The translations under genes were made by a program, and so were the position numbers. From the NCBI GenBank assembly GCA_905182995.1, contig CAJJDP010000047.1:489172-553171 (forward strand): DNA of 64,000 nucleotides. Direction: 5' to 3'. Positions 34,086 to 47,479 of this stretch are shown piece after piece. The stretch comes from Paramecium octaurelia (Eukaryota > Ciliophora > Oligohymenophorea > Peniculida > Parameciidae). Position 1 is the stretch's first letter. Each line of letters opens with the position of its first letter. The notes under the pieces were generated by a model. That model did not search any database and was not told where the DNA came from. It saw nothing but the letters and a program-made list of their open reading frames with translations.

Positions 34086-36507
34086 TCAATCTTATTCACC
34101 ATCTAATTTTAAAGGAGAAAGCGATTTACAGTTTTATTCTGACTCACTTAGGGAAGTTGCTTACTTGAATGAGAAACGTAATGAAACTTTCCTACTTCTT
34201 CTTTTTTTCAACTTTTCTTTAAGCTTTTAATTAGCCTTTAAGAAACGCCTCTGTTGCAAATGTTCTTCAAAGGTTTTTGGAACTTTGATTTTTTCTTGTA
34301 ACGCATCTAAATTTTTTAATTAGATTTCAGTCATTAACTCATCAAGTTCCTATTAAATGGCTTAAATAGTTTAATCTTTTAACTAGATTTACTTTTCTAA
34401 CTAAGAAATCTTTTTTCTAAACTATTATCTATCCATTAATGACATCAATGCTTCAGTTTCTCTTTCCTGATCGTCATCTTCATTCTCTTCCTAAATGATT
34501 TTCTCTAATTAGAATTTTTGATTTGATACAGATACTTCTAATATTTAACAATATTTACTTTCTTAGGGACTTTTAGAGCTTGAAACGGAGTTCATATGCT
34601 TAAGTTAAATAGTTTAAGTAGAAGTTTATTAATTTCTTTTAAAATTCTTTTCACCATGAGCTTCAATAAACTGTATAGCTTCTTCATAGGCAGACTTAAT
34701 CATTTGCTTTCTTTTTTGAGCTTCTTTAATCATTTTTGCTCCTTCATCTCTGAATTAATTTAAATAAATGAGTTTAAAGTGTTTTTTTGAGAGTACATAA
34801 AATTCACATTTCTTTGTTGTCATTATTGTGTATTTTCTTTTCTCTCCATAAAATAGGATATCAATTTCACCAAAATAAGATCCAGGTTTAATCATTAAGA
34901 ATTTAAAATTATCATTTTCTGGAATAACTAAGGCTAATTTTCCACTTTTTACAAAATAAATTTCTTCTGCATTATCTCCAGTCATAAATAAGTATTCATG
35001 AGCTCCTACTTTTAATGGAGTTAATACAGGTCCTATTGCAGCAATAAAAGTAGGTGCTTTATCCCTGAAATACTAAATTTCTTCTTGTAATTATTTATTC
35101 ATAATAAATGCTAATTCAACTCTTAATTAAGGAGGCAAATCTTCCAATAAAGTATTATAATTTAATAATAGGTTTTTCTTGCCCGATTTCAATTCTTTTT
35201 TTACTTTTTAAAAGATGGCGTTGGAAATATGAAATTCTTTTTTAATATTTTTCAACGTAGAGAGTCGATTCACATAAATGGAATTTGCATGATCCAATCT
35301 GTCTAGAAAAGAAGCTAAAGAACCAACAGCAAATGAAAAAATGTACACAGAGATTAACATCCAAAATATTGCGAATAGATAGGAAGGCCATTTATACACT
35401 TTTACATCTCCATATCCAACTGTTAAAATAGTTTGAACTGCCCAATATAAGGAGACTATATATTGATCATATCCTGAAATGAAATTGTATTCCCAATCAG
35501 GATCTTCTGACAATGATGCTATGAAAAACCAAATACATCCAGTAACATGACAACTGAATATCAACAATATGAATGCATAAAGAAATCTTTCACTTCCTAT
35601 GTTAATGTTTATCACCTTGATGTACTGAACATCTTTTAATTGAATCATACGAAATATTTTAACCATTTTAATAACTCTATACATTTTTGGTAGTTTTGAT
35701 AATCTGGCAATGTTGCTGGATTTATCATAATCTTGGAATATGTATTGGAATGGAAAGCAAGACTAAAATTTATCTCTCATATATATACCATTAGGTCAAC
35801 TGTAAACCAACCTTTTAAATAATTGATGGCAATTAATTTAGGATCTGTGATTAGATTGTTCTCTTCATCATAATAAGAACACAAGAATGTGAATAAGATA
35901 TCTGCCATAAATATAAAGTCAATTTAATTTTCGAAACTGTCCCAAACAGGGTATTCTTCATCATTAATGAAACCCATTTTATATGGAGTAAATATACAAA
36001 TATATCTAATAAATCGTATAATTATACATTAATACTATAAAAATGACTGCATCCCAAGTTTATTTTAATCTACTTTATTAAGTTATGATCAGTGAGAATT
36101 TATAAGATTCCGGTGGTTCAATATCTTTAAGACGAGACAATCGTCTAATTTTTGAGGGTCTTGGTTCATTTGCAACAATCCTATCATCCTCTTCTCCACT
36201 CCCATCTTTTGATCCTTGTTTAGATCCAAGAACCTTTTAAAAGCATTCATTGGAATCTTGCTGAATTAAAGGGACACTTGCTTATGACACCCGTTTTGTT
36301 TCTATTGGATGTGAATAATGTATAGATGGTTCATCTTATTATTAAAGATTAATAGATTGACTTCTTTTTCTAAACAATCATTTATCTTCATTACTTACTG
36401 AGCTATTGCTTGGCAAAGATTGATTTTTCTGCCAAATTCCTTAAAGACATGTTGTTTCTTTGGATCATAGACTTTTTATCAATAGGAGAACCAAGGGGTC
36501 TTTGCAT
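34086..36507 (-). CDS. Cyclic-nucleotide-gated / HCN-type K+ channel
   Basis: ATG at 36507 (MQRPLGSPIDKKSM), stop TGA 34088-34086; intron 36370-36394 (25 nt), others not resolved. Reading from the N-terminus: a Ser-rich cytosolic region, S1 (AVIFIVLMYNYTIYQIYLY), S2-S4, S5, then a pore with selectivity filter TVGYGDVKVY (35400-35425), S6 (FAIFWMLISVYIFSFAVGS), a C-linker, and a cyclic nucleotide-binding domain (VKSGKLALVIPE, KPGSYFGEIDILF). GYG predicts K+ selectivity; cyclic nucleotide regulation fits the phosphodiesterase at the left end of the window only in a general sense. In ciliates such channels set membrane potential and swimming behaviour. Confidence 0.88.
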
Positions 36508-37380
36508 AAAAATTAATATACAATATATTATTATATTCAAAAAAATCTGAAATTAATATGACAAGTCAACAAAGTCATAAGAAAAATAAAAAAGTTCTAA
36601 AATAATGTGAATAAAAAAACCTAACAATGGAGGAAAGTTTTTATTGATATTTCAAGAAATATTTATCAAAATTCTTATTCTACAAACTGTTAACATGAAA
36701 GCAACGTCACTATTATAAAATTCCTTTTTAGAGTAAACAGAAGTACCATAAATTAAATAATTAATATAAGAGATATTCGGTATTGATTCCTTAAGCAGAT
36801 AATTTTTTTGAACTTATTTAATATCTTTATAAACGATAATTAATTAAGATTCTTTCAGTTTACAGCTAAATTCAGTTGATAATCATAAAATGACTCTGTT
36901 CCTAGTAAATTATGATTAGGTAAAAATTGAGATGCAACAGCATATTTATAACAAAATTTATTCAATACATAATTACGATTTAAAGTAGATAAGTAAAGAT
37001 AACATAAATTAAAAATATATTTAGGACTTATGACGATATAGAAGTTTAAGGGCCAAAATACAGAGTTTTGGAATCAGCTTAATTTGATTTACATTAAACA
37101 TTATCAGAGATAGATGTCAGACGAGAAAAAAAGTATAAGCCATTGAACCATTTGGAAAATGTATGTATCTATTATTATATAATGTAAAATATCTCCCAAT
37201 AATATTTGGGGCATGGAATTCACATACTTATATCTATTGGTTATTATCTATCTTGCTTATAGAAATGAAGTTAGAAAAGAGATGTGATTAAATAAAAGGT
37301 ATATTACATTTTTTTGAAATCAACGATTCTTGAAATATTCAATTTTATCATATTTTTATTTCTAAAGCATCCAACTATGA
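36508..37380 (+). pseudogene. Dead gene with in-frame TGAs (36560-37160)
   Basis: From ATG at about 36558 (MTSQQSHKKNKKVLKQ) one plus-strand frame continues for about 600 bp through three TGA codons and ends in a very protein-like piece (YDDIEVQGPKYRVLES, then LHQTLSEIDVRREKKYKPL, 37025-37155). No GTA...TAG introns remove the TGAs. I interpret it as a relic of an inactivated gene. 37160-37380 is AT-rich with nothing recognised. Confidence 0.5.
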
Positions 37381-39208
37381 TCAGCTTATTATTTCTAGAG
37401 AATCGATATTTATAATTACATAATAATTATTTGGTTTGTCATGTGTTTTTAGTCCAACTTTCTCAAGTTCTTAATGGAGATTAGACAACTTGTCTTCATC
37501 TCCTCTCACTGTAAGATTTCCAACATTCTTAGTTCTTCCTGAGTTTATGGGATTTTTCATTTATATATCAGAAATCTAAATACCTTATTTTAATAAAGAT
37601 CTTTTTAAATCCAAAGCATCAAAATTATTGTTGTCTGTTTAAAACTCAACCGTAATTTATTTTGATTTATTGATTATTGGTTGTGATTTACCAGATGTGC
37701 AATTATAATTTTTATTAATCTATGCTCCATTTAATATTGAAGGAGATTTATTGTCCCGTTATTTCTCCTTTTATGGCTATTCAGGTTGCTTATACTCTTT
37801 TGTTTATTGAATTCCATCAAAAATATTTGATTGATGAAAATATTTGTTTTACATTGTAAAATTCATTCTTGAAGGCGATCCAGCAGGTTTTGGAGAATTT
37901 GTAATGTTAGCATTATTCACATAATTTCTAGCCTATTTAGTCATGCAATTCGGATCTGTTTGTTGTGTATCTGCACTCCTCTTATACATGTAATTATCAT
38001 TTGTAATATTATAGAAGAAATTTGGAGAATGATCTCTTCTTGGAGATTAGCCTTTATTCATAATTGCTGTTATTTATATAATTTTTAATTTAAATATCAT
38101 CCATAAAATTACTTCAATTTTTCATTATTCTGTTGCAATCTAGTTTCATAATTCTTAGATGTTGGACCAAGCCTGGATTGTTGAAGTGAAGAATCTATTA
38201 AGTTTGATATTGATTTATTTTTACGTATACTCTATTAGTAATGAGGAGCATCATAAATAGTTGAATAATTCAGCTTGCTTTAAGGAATTGTTTAGGAAAT
38301 AGGAGGATTGATCTCTTATTTTTTATTAACTTGTTTCAATTGCTAATTATACAATTACTATTGCATGCCAGAAATTCTTTTGTTTTCTCTAATTTATTAA
38401 GTGTAATATTCTAATTCTTCTGCCAAATTAGCTTAATGAATTTCAACGTATTCCTTCAAAGCATCACCTATGAGTAGAGTAAAGAAAAAAATTACTAATT
38501 TTTTGTAATTTATCGTCATGAATGCATATCTCAAACATATTATCCAAATAATGTTTTAAAGCATTATCAATATCAAGAGATAATCCTTCTAAATCGTGAT
38601 TCTTCTCTTCAGATATCACAACTAAACAAGCCTTGATGTATTTTTGTGATTGAAGTGCTTTTTCTTGTGAATCCAATTAAGTAATGACTGTGTTTAGTTT
38701 GTGATGCAATTCTTTTTTCTCTCCTGGATGTGCAGCCTTATTTTTTAATATCAAAAAATACTTTATGTTAATGGATTCTTCTTTAGATTTCTTTTTCCAA
38801 TTAATTGCAGTAATCATTAATCAATTAAAGTAGACTTTTCTTGACTTATTCTATTTTTGCATGAATTTATTTAATCAGCTAAGAATTTTCACCATCTGAA
38901 AAGTGATGTAGTATTTCTCTTTCTCTAGCATATTCATATCAAACTTACTCTTCAAATCTAATTTTGAGATTGTGAACATCATTAAATAACATCTCTCTAA
39001 CACTATCTACTGTATCAATATTCGCAGGTGTTCCTTATAAATTATGCTATTGAATATGCATTTTACAACATTCTTTGCATAAGGGCTTAAAAATTAAAAA
39101 TAAACATACTTCTCTGCATTAATCATGTAGACAAAATAACACAATATCATTGATAGAGTGTTTAGGGCATTTTTCATATGTCGGAGCTAATTATTGTTAT
39201 TGCTGCAT
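37381..39208 (-). CDS. B-box zinc finger / coiled-coil protein
   Basis: ATG at 39208 (MQQQQQLAPTYEKC), stop TGA 37383-37381. The N-terminus is a B-box type zinc finger (CPKHSINDIVLFC, then LCKECCKMHIQQHN) interrupted by a 24-nt, stopless, multiple-of-three intron (39086-39109) ending in AAG; retaining it would insert VCLFLIFK into the finger. A helical, Glu/Lys-rich middle region follows, then a Ser/Asn/Pro-rich region and a C-terminal alpha/beta block (VGNLTVRGDEDKLSNLHQE ... NYYVIINIDSLEIIS). No RING is seen, so ligase activity is not claimed. At least one further intron is needed. Confidence 0.65.
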
Positions 39209-39426
39209 AACTGATAAATTAATTAAATATTATTTCTGTTATCTTCATATGTTAATAATAAAATATTAAAATGGTCAAAAAATCTAATACCTATCTTGTT
39301 TTCTCCATTTTGAAATAATATCTTATCATCTTAGATTTAGTATTAATCGCAAAAAGTCTTTTATTAAAATATCATTAATAAACCAAAATTAGATCGATTA
39401 ATTAACATTATTAATTAAATTTTATA

Positions 39427-39873
39427 ATGCTGAAAAACTCATAGACTAGCTGTTATTCATTACAAAAATCTGGAGAGTCATAGTCAACGTAAGATACTTG
39501 CAAAAGTATTTTCAAAATTAATTAATTAGATACATATAAAGGATAAAAAAAATCTGTCTTATTAATACTAAACCAAAGTTAATTAATAGACTAACCATTA
39601 GAAGTCTAATCAATGTTTATATTTCCTTCATCAGCAGATGACTCTAGGACTCCAATCTTTATAGACTGTCCTGCTTGTCGTTAGAAATCTGAAACCTTAA
39701 TTGCCTACTAAAATGGGAATTATACCTATTTTTGTGCTATCCTCTTACTTCTATTTTGTTTTCCTTTTGCATTTTTACCATTTTGCAAGAATGACTGCAA
39801 AGATGTAATTTAGCATTGCAGTAAATGTGCTGCTACAGTTGGATAAGCCTAATTCAAACCATTTCGGAGTTGA
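39427..39873 (+). CDS. LITAF-domain (SIMPLE-like) membrane-associated zinc protein, 140 aa
   Basis: ATG 39427, a 24-nt intron at 39506-39529, stop TGA 39871-39873; spliced 423 nt. The C-terminal half is a LITAF domain: DCPACRQKSET, a hydrophobic stretch (FCAILLLLFCFPFAFLPF) and CKDVIQHCSKC. The two Cys pairs bind one zinc and the hydrophobic hairpin inserts in the cytosolic leaflet of late endosome/lysosome membranes. An alternative start is the Met at 39613 (MFIFPSSADDS), which would still give the whole domain. Confidence 0.75.
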
Positions 39874-39915
39874 TCCAAAATGCTTACAACTTTAATGACG
39901 ATAGTGTTTATTTCA

Positions 39916-40575
39916 TCACAAAAGAATTACAACTATTAAATTATTATATTTTTCAGACAATAAATTATATATTAAAATAATTTTGAAATTTGCGTAAAAT
40001 TGAAAATAGCAAATTAGATGATTGTTTAAATACAATATCATCTAGAATAGAGAATGCCCTAATTTGTTTCCTTTTTTATATTCCACTTTATTTCTAAATA
40101 AACCTATTTTGATGCAGTAAGATTTAAAAGAAGTTGCAGTTGGAATATTCAATTCAATGAGTTTTTATAAGTTATATAACTTAAAATTATTTAGTCTGCT
40201 AACTATGATACTTGAGAATATTAATTGAATTTCCATGATCAACTGCAACAACATTCTAAATAAAAGAAATTCTTTGCTATTCAAGTCAATCAGTGTAGGT
40301 CTAGCTCTGATAAAAACATTTATGAATCCTTCACATAATTCTTGAATGAGGGAAGAGAAGGCTTTTAGAAATAGAATCTTCTTGTCCCTTTTAATTGTTT
40401 ACTCAACAATTATATTTGTTCTTTTGCACTTAATCAATGCCTCTTCATTATTTCCATATTGTATTTCTTTAGATTCCATCTTTTTTTTTATAACCATAAA
40501 AGTGTATACATTTTTTGATGATGTTATTTTCTAATTTAACGGACCTTTTAATGTTGAAGGATATATTGAATTCAT
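39916..40575 (-). CDS. Hypothetical protein, 219 aa
   Basis: Minus strand, ATG 40575 (MNSIYPSTLKGPLNQK) to TGA 39918-39916, 660 nt, open throughout. The middle is well-formed helical sequence (NNEEALIKCKRTNIIVEQ; IQELCEGFINVFIRARP) and the C-terminal third is hydrophobic and aromatic. No family recognised. The plus-strand frame over 40346-40534 is judged a shadow because it mirrors the hydrophilic helices as Leu/Phe runs. The gene ends 43 bp from the convergent LITAF gene. Confidence 0.5.
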
Positions 40576-40863
40576 GATTATTTTATTATTATAAAATAGC
40601 ATCAATAAAAAAATACTCTTGAATATCTTTGATCTATAAATGAATATCATTCTAACTGTCAATTTACTTTGAATATTTTCTCCATGCAGAATCAAAACTT
40701 ATTTCTTCATATATTTTAAATAACTTTTGATAAATATTATTTTAAGAAGGGAGTGAAGTGATAAAATTAAAAGTAGAAATTTATAATTGTAATCTATAAA
40801 TGAATTAATTAATAAATGAGATCAGCTATCATTTGTTTAATAATTAGAGTTGTTTATAAATTA

Positions 40864-42623
40864 ATGAGCAATCAATAGCTTTAAAAGTTGATAAACAACA
40901 CTTTCATAACTAAAAAGAGAGTTTCTGCTGGATCTTTTGGTGTAGTATACTGTGGTCAAGACATAAATACCCGGGCATTAGTAGCCATAAAGATTGAGAA
41001 GGGTAATAAGGAAGACTCAAGTTTAGAACGAGAGGTAATTTAAATATCATGAAACATCAAGGCTGAAATACTAAAAAGGTTGTAAAAGGTACCTTAGATT
41101 CCAAAGTTACATTGGGCAGGAAAAGAAGGAGATTCAAATGTGCTTGTTATATAATATTTGGGAAGGGATTTGACACATTACATGAAAACATTTCGCAAAT
41201 TTTCGCTTCGCTGTGTACTCAATATAGCTGAGCAAATGATCAACATCATAGAAAATATTCACAAAAAGTAAGAAAATGATAAATCAAATTTAGCAAAGTG
41301 TTGCATCGTGATATTAAACCTGAAAATGTTTTAGTGGGAAAAGAGGAAGAAGAGAATCTACTATATATAGTGGACTTTGGAATTAGCAAGTTTTATAAGG
41401 ATGAAAATGATTCACACATGTAAAATAGATCAGTATAATTTAGTTCATATAGAGAGAACTAACCATTTATTGGAACTACAAGATATGCCAGCATTAATGC
41501 TCATAAAGGCACATCTTTAAGTAGGAGAGATGATCTAGAATCATTAGGCTATATGCTCATCTTTTTATTAAAGGGTAAAATGTACCTATTTGATATTATT
41601 AAGGTTAATTACCCTGGTAAAATTTACAATTCACAGATGAGGAAGATAAAATGCGTTAAGTTGGCTAAATGAAGATGAAGATGGAAATGAATGAACTTTG
41701 TAAAGGAATTCCTATAGAATTCGGAAGATTTCTAGAATACATTAAAGGGTTACCATTCAAAGCTGAACCCAATTACAAGCATTGTCAGTCCCTCTTTAAG
41801 AAAGTATGCTAAGAACACAACTATACATAAAAAGATTTAGTTTTTGATTGGGAAACAGGTCCTAAATCAGATAGGAATGATGATAAGAGAAAACAAACCA
41901 TTGAAGGTCATTTACCTAGTAGTTAAAATAGCAATTTAGTTAATAATAAACCCTCATTGTAATTAAAATAGATTTATTTTCTCTTAGATTTAAGAAATCA
42001 AAAGATGACATTTCATCCAATAACATTGGAGGCTCACTTCTCAATTACTCTCTTGAATAAGTGGAGATGAATTCGCTACTCAAGACTCCAGAATAAAGAA
42101 AATCCAATTTAACACCAGACATTAATAGAAGAAAAAATAGAATGCAATCGGTGAGTAGTTACAATGATTCTCATTCTGAATTGGAGAACAATGGAAGTGT
42201 GATGCTAGGAATTTAACCAAGTATGTTGAGTAGATTAAGCAAACTATCATTTAATTCAAACTCTCGAGCACGTGATAGCAAGCAGAACCTTACATTGACT
42301 CCAGATTAGAAGAGACCACATATGCAAGAAAAAAAGCTAACAATTACTCCTAATTCTTATATGGAATAGATTACTGGTCAAAAAAAGAAATCAATAAATA
42401 AAAATTCTAATTCATAGTAATAACTGTCGTACAAAAAGGAAGAAGTTGAGGAAACCATTAGAGATTTCTCTAAAATGAATGAATCAGAAGAAGGAATCGA
42501 AAATAAATATATGGTTCTTAAATAAGCAGCAGTAAATGCGTATGTAAATTTTATAATTGATAATGTAGACGCTTCAAAAAATCAATTAATGGGTAAACCA
42601 ATAAAATGTATAAGTAGTTTTGA
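40864..42623 (+). CDS. Casein kinase 1-type protein kinase, 539 aa
   Basis: ATG 40864, introns 41035-41061, 41268-41293, 41575-41603, 41959-41987 and 42540-42568, stop TGA 42621-42623; spliced 1,620 nt. Motifs: [14 protein letters not shown] glycine loop, [33 protein letters not shown], then [19 protein letters not shown], the CK1 signature replacing APE, and LPWQNLQF. CK1 kinases phosphorylate acidic or primed Ser/Thr sites. The C-terminal 220 residues are a low-complexity Ser/Asn/Lys tail, a usual site of regulation. Introns 1 and 3 end in AAG; the first contains an in-frame TGA, so it must be removed. Confidence 0.88.
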
Positions 42624-42683
42624 TATTTTAATGTTTCTGTATTAATTTAAATAAAAACATAATTAATTCTCAATAATTATGAA

Positions 42684-45210
42684 TCAAGAGTCAAAAAACA
42701 AAAATTGGTTTTATTCTTTTAAATAGTTCATTGCCTTAACAGCTTCATTGTAAAATAACTTAACCTTTTCCATCTGTGGGATGCATTCTAGCGGAATTGG
42801 AGGAGGCTAATCATTCTGCTATAATTAAGAATAGGGATTAGTAGTATTTCTACTATTTCTTGATGTTCTTGATAAACCAATTGTCTGATTAATTGTTTGA
42901 TTAGTAGGTTGTATAGATTGTATCGTCTTTATTTTTTGTCCTTTTGTTTTATATTAAGTTGTGAATAATTATTTTTTTAGTTTCCCTCTCTAAGTTTAAT
43001 ATTCATATCTGGATTCATAACATAATGATTATGTTTTTGTAGATTTTTTAGATTGAACATTCAAGTAATCATCTTTTAATTGTTTGAATAAAAAATTTGT
43101 ATCTGTGTCTAACAAAGGGTCAATTTTTGAACGAATTGATTTTTCTTACAAATCAAAATTTAAAATGTCTAACTTCTTTTTAACCTTACTATTGCTATAC
43201 ACTTTAAATCAAAACTTACTTTTATAATTATCTAACAGATTATATCTTTGAACCATTTTACTCTGATTAGTTGTGTTTATGGTCTATTTTCTAGAACCCT
43301 TATTATAGAGGCTACAATTTTTATAATATTTTTGGATCTATGGGATCAGGTTGTGATTCAACAAAGGGTTCAGTTGCTTAATGTATTCTGTCTTTTAACA
43401 ATTTGTTTGCATATATGTTCTTTTCTATTTCCTCTATTTTCTCTCTAATGTACTCATCTGGCAGCTCTGTATAATGATGAATTTCCTTCACTTTGATTTT
43501 TGGAAGCAATTGACTCTTAGCCCCCTTGATTTATTCTAAAATTGACTCTCTTAATTCAATTATATTATTTACATCTGATCTTAATGTTTGGTACCTCTAA
43601 AGTTGACCACTTAAGGCTGATTCTTTAAAATTTGCTACATTAATAGTTTGGTAGATTTCATCTGAGTTTCAAAATCATCATTATGTTTCTCAAGTTCATC
43701 TTTATTAGAGATTTACTTTTCTTCAATTCTAACCTCGATCTCAAATGAACTGATCCTATTGCCGACGATTATAAATTAATATTTATTGATTTCGATAATC
43801 TTCATATGATTGGTAGGTTTAAGTATTTTTTTATATGTAGTTAACTTTCTAAAATCCTCAGTATCAAACACTCTAATTTAATTACTTGAATCATAAGTTA
43901 CTAATAAGTCTTAAACAAAACCAATAGCAAGAACTGTATATTCTGGTTTACAAATTTGAATAGTTTTATCTTTAGTATAATCAACACCATTCTCTTCGAT
44001 TAACCATTTTTAGATTTTATGAGTAAAATTTATAGAATAAAAACATTATCCTGCTTCATAAAATATAAATCTAAGAATTAACTATTGATAGATATAATTA
44101 CGTCTAAATAAGCAATGAATCCTATATAACAATCAGTTATTCAAATTTGGGATTAAAAATGTGCACTCTTTTCAAATCAGTTTATAAACAAATCATTTCA
44201 TTTTTCTAAAGTTCTATTATGCTCTAAATCTTGCCACCCTATAATTATAAGGGTACTCTTGTTTGTTGATGAGTCTTTGGATGCCATAATATCAATTACT
44301 AATTAGTTGTAACTGATCCCCAGTGATCAAGCATTTAAAGATATTGAATCTTGGTCAACAAGTATTCGCATTAGACTAATTTATTGTTATGCAATTGATC
44401 CATCTAACATTAATTAATAGCTTATTACAAAACTCAAGAATAAAATATGATTATTAGACAAACTGCAACAAAATTCTTTGATATTCTCAGCAAAGTCAAA
44501 ATCTAAAATTATATAATGTGTGTCAGGATTATCTAGCTTTATTTCTTTATGTATTTGAAAGTCTGTCCCCAATAAATATATTTATGGTTAGTTTTCTTCA
44601 AGCAAAGCAATTTTTTAGATCGATTTTGTGTAGATTGCCTAAAAAGTCATATAATTTCCAGTACTTTTTATATCTCGTGTTTATGGTACATTGTGTCTTA
44701 ACTTTTGCTTTCGATTATTTTGTAATAAGCATGTTGGATGTTGTCTTACTCATCGTTCTCACTACATGACATATAATATGCAACAAATTATTCAAATGTG
44801 ATTATTCCATTCTGAGCTATCTTTTCAGCTAACTCTCTCAATCCATTTATCATATAAGGAACTTCATCTAATTGGAATTATATCAATTTCAAAAGTAATA
44901 ACACAAATCCTGAAATTTTTATCCTATTCCCAAATTTTACGAAGTATTCCTTTATTTTATGCAGTTCCAATCCATACAATTTCGAAAGTATATAGTCTGT
45001 GTTAAACATTTCCACCAATAACCTTTCATGAGCCTTCTTATGGATCGTCTATTAAAAATGATAACTTAACAAGTAATCAGCAAAATCTAAATAACGAGCT
45101 ATTTTAGGATCTTCTAAGAGAGTTTGTTGGAGACTTTAATTTTTTAATTCCAAGTAATCTAAAGCTTTTTATTCATTGAATTCCTCTAAATTGATTTGTT
45201 TAAATTACAT
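42684..45210 (-). CDS. WD40 repeat protein with helical EF-hand-like N-terminus
   Basis: ATG at 45210 (MQFKQINLEEFNEQKAL), stop TGA 42686-42684; several introns, not all resolved. The first 220 residues are helical and include IAQNGIITFEQFVAYYM, resembling an EF-hand loop plus helix, then the chain runs into WD40-like blades (IIIGWQDLEH, IQIWNL-like elements around 43950-44300) and a charged C-terminal coiled coil ending VKLFYNEAVKAMNYLKEQ. The architecture resembles the WDR49/CFAP337 group of ciliary EF-hand-WD40 proteins; this is an architectural guess only. It lies 28 bp downstream of the condensin gene on the same strand. Confidence 0.55.
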
Positions 45211-45238
45211 TATTTATTATAAAATATTAGAAAAAAAA

Positions 45239-47226
45239 TCATGATTATTGAGGCAATATTTCTCTTTGAATAACAAAATCGTTTTCAGTATCACTTTGAA
45301 TAAATTTCAATCCTTATTCATTAGCTAAGTGTAACATTGTGACAAAACAAGTTTGTATAGAAACCCTGCCTTTAGATTAAGGAATTTTTAAAATTTTGGG
45401 TAAAATTTTATTAATCTCATTAAATTCTAAGCCAGCATTATCTGTTGATAACTATATTGAAATCAATATTAAATAATTACAGGTATTTATTACTATAAAT
45501 TCTGCCAAACTTATGTTTTTAATTCCTTAATCGGAATATTCAACTTTCCCTGAGCATTATTAGTATTTTTGTATGCTGAGTTAAAGGCTGTATTTTATTA
45601 TGTTATCATAGGTTAAGGATCCTCATCAACTCCTCCGGTATCAAAATTATCATTTTATAAAAATGGCTATTCCTAAACTTCTTCCTCCCATTTTGGTAAT
45701 TTTGAAACTTAAAATGGTTAACATAAACTAATTGTAATAAATAAATATATTTACTCTTATCTATCTATTTGATAAGATTTAGGTAGTAGATATAGTTAAT
45801 TCATGGTTTCTTTGTTATTGCAATAATTCTCTTTATCCCTTTTTTAAAGGATATTTTATCGATCTAAATCTTGCTCATCCTCCTCTGGATCAAAAGAAAA
45901 AGGAAGACCATTTTTCTTTTTGGTTTTGTTCTTCTTAGGCTTTTCATTTAGTTAAGCAATATTTTTTTTTTTAGGTTACTGATTCATATCCAAAGCCATC
46001 CATGCAACTTATTCTTTCTCATTTTCAAAGACTTTTCCAGTTCCAATATTAGCTGCAGCTTATTCAAAATTTAAGATATTGAATTTATTTTAAGAGAATT
46101 TATGTCCACTATATTAATTAACCACACCATTTTAGTATTATTAATTTACTGAAAGAATAGATGCTTGTTCATCGATTATCTCTTCTGCCATATTCATATT
46201 CTCATATAATTAATCTTCTTAATTAAAATCCATGTTCAGAGCTATTGGGTCCATCACATTGTGGAATGAGGTGTTTTATTTAATTTCTATTATATTCTAC
46301 CCTTTTTGAAACATATTCTCTCTGAATTCAGTTAATTCTGGACACAATTTCAAATTGTTTAAATTCTTTAAAAAGGACTTATATTCTATTTATATTTTTT
46401 ATATGTTACTATCTATATTCAATGAACATGTGATAGGTTTGATGGGCAAGACATCAGAATCCAACGCAAGCATTAAATTCTCATTTATGGTCAAATTGTT
46501 CATCAATAATCCCTTTGCTCCTGCTTCATCAAATTTTGCAGATGTTTACTAAAATAGTGGATCAATTTCAAATTCTAAATCATATTTATTTGTGTCTATG
46601 TTTGCTTAATTTTTTTCTAATGTGTTCTCTCCTCCTGTATTTTATAATTTCTTTTTTCTCAATTATTCTTGTTCATATTCCTGTTATTCTTCCTAATTTT
46701 GTTTTTCATTAATTTAGGTTCTATGCAAACCCCCAAGTACTTTAAATGTGTTTTAATGAACTAAATCGACCCTAAACCCATATATTTTCGATCCCGCATC
46801 TAATGAAGCGGAGATTTGTTTCCAAGCATCTCCTTGTTCAATCTCTAAATTATGAACAATCACTTACATTTGAATGCATTTAGATCCTTAATATTGATCA
46901 TAGGTATCTCAAATGAATTTTTTTCATTAACTCTCTATTTTCATATATTTTTAAACTCGTACATTCTTTTAGATCAAGCCTAATACAAAACGGGATTATT
47001 CATCAGGGTCATCTCTGTTCTTGAGTTCCCCATCATCTTCACTTGAACTTGAGTCTCCTTCTTTTATAGCAATTTGTTAAAATTTTGGATTCTGTTATTA
47101 TTTTAGCTAATTAAAAGAATGAATGTCATTCTCTTCATGCGTTGCTAAATCATCCACTCCACTTGGCATTTCCTTTTTCTTTTTTAAATATTATGATTTG
47201 GCTGAAACTTGTTTGTTCTTTTTCAT
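45239..47226 (-). CDS. NCAPH: Condensin complex subunit 2 (CAP-H / Barren)
   Basis: ATG at 47226 (MKKNKQVSAKSQYLKKK), stop TGA 45241-45239. After a Ser/Asp-rich N-terminus with an intron (28 nt, GTACGAG...TAG) the Barren family blocks appear in order: NSFEIPMI, WKQISASLDAGSKIYGFRVD, TFKVLGGLHRT, then FEIDPLFQQTSAKFDEAG followed by AKGLLMNNL. CAP-H is the kleisin that closes the SMC2-SMC4 ring and is needed for mitotic chromosome compaction. The C-terminal part (ENDFVIQREILPQ) is consistent with the kleisin winged-helix end. Several further introns lie in the C-terminal half. Confidence 0.85.
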
Positions 47227-47479
47227 TATTTGAATAATAAATCAATTATTTTTGGCTCCAAACAAAGCCTAATAAAATATAATAAATTCAAGAAGGTTTT
47301 AATAATTATTATACCTTAGAACACATAAAAATAATTTCATCTTTTACCTTTATTTCATCTGATAATTATATGTTTTTGTAGTGTTAAGCAGACGAAACTT
47401 TTTAGTAATAAGAAAAATCGAGTGACGTAGGTAGTTGTTATTTAAATTATATAATTTTGAAGGAACATATAATTAAAAT

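Noticed and set aside
40346-40534. 62-aa plus-strand frame with membrane-like sequence
   Set aside because: Shadow of the minus-strand 219-aa gene, which is open over 660 bp.
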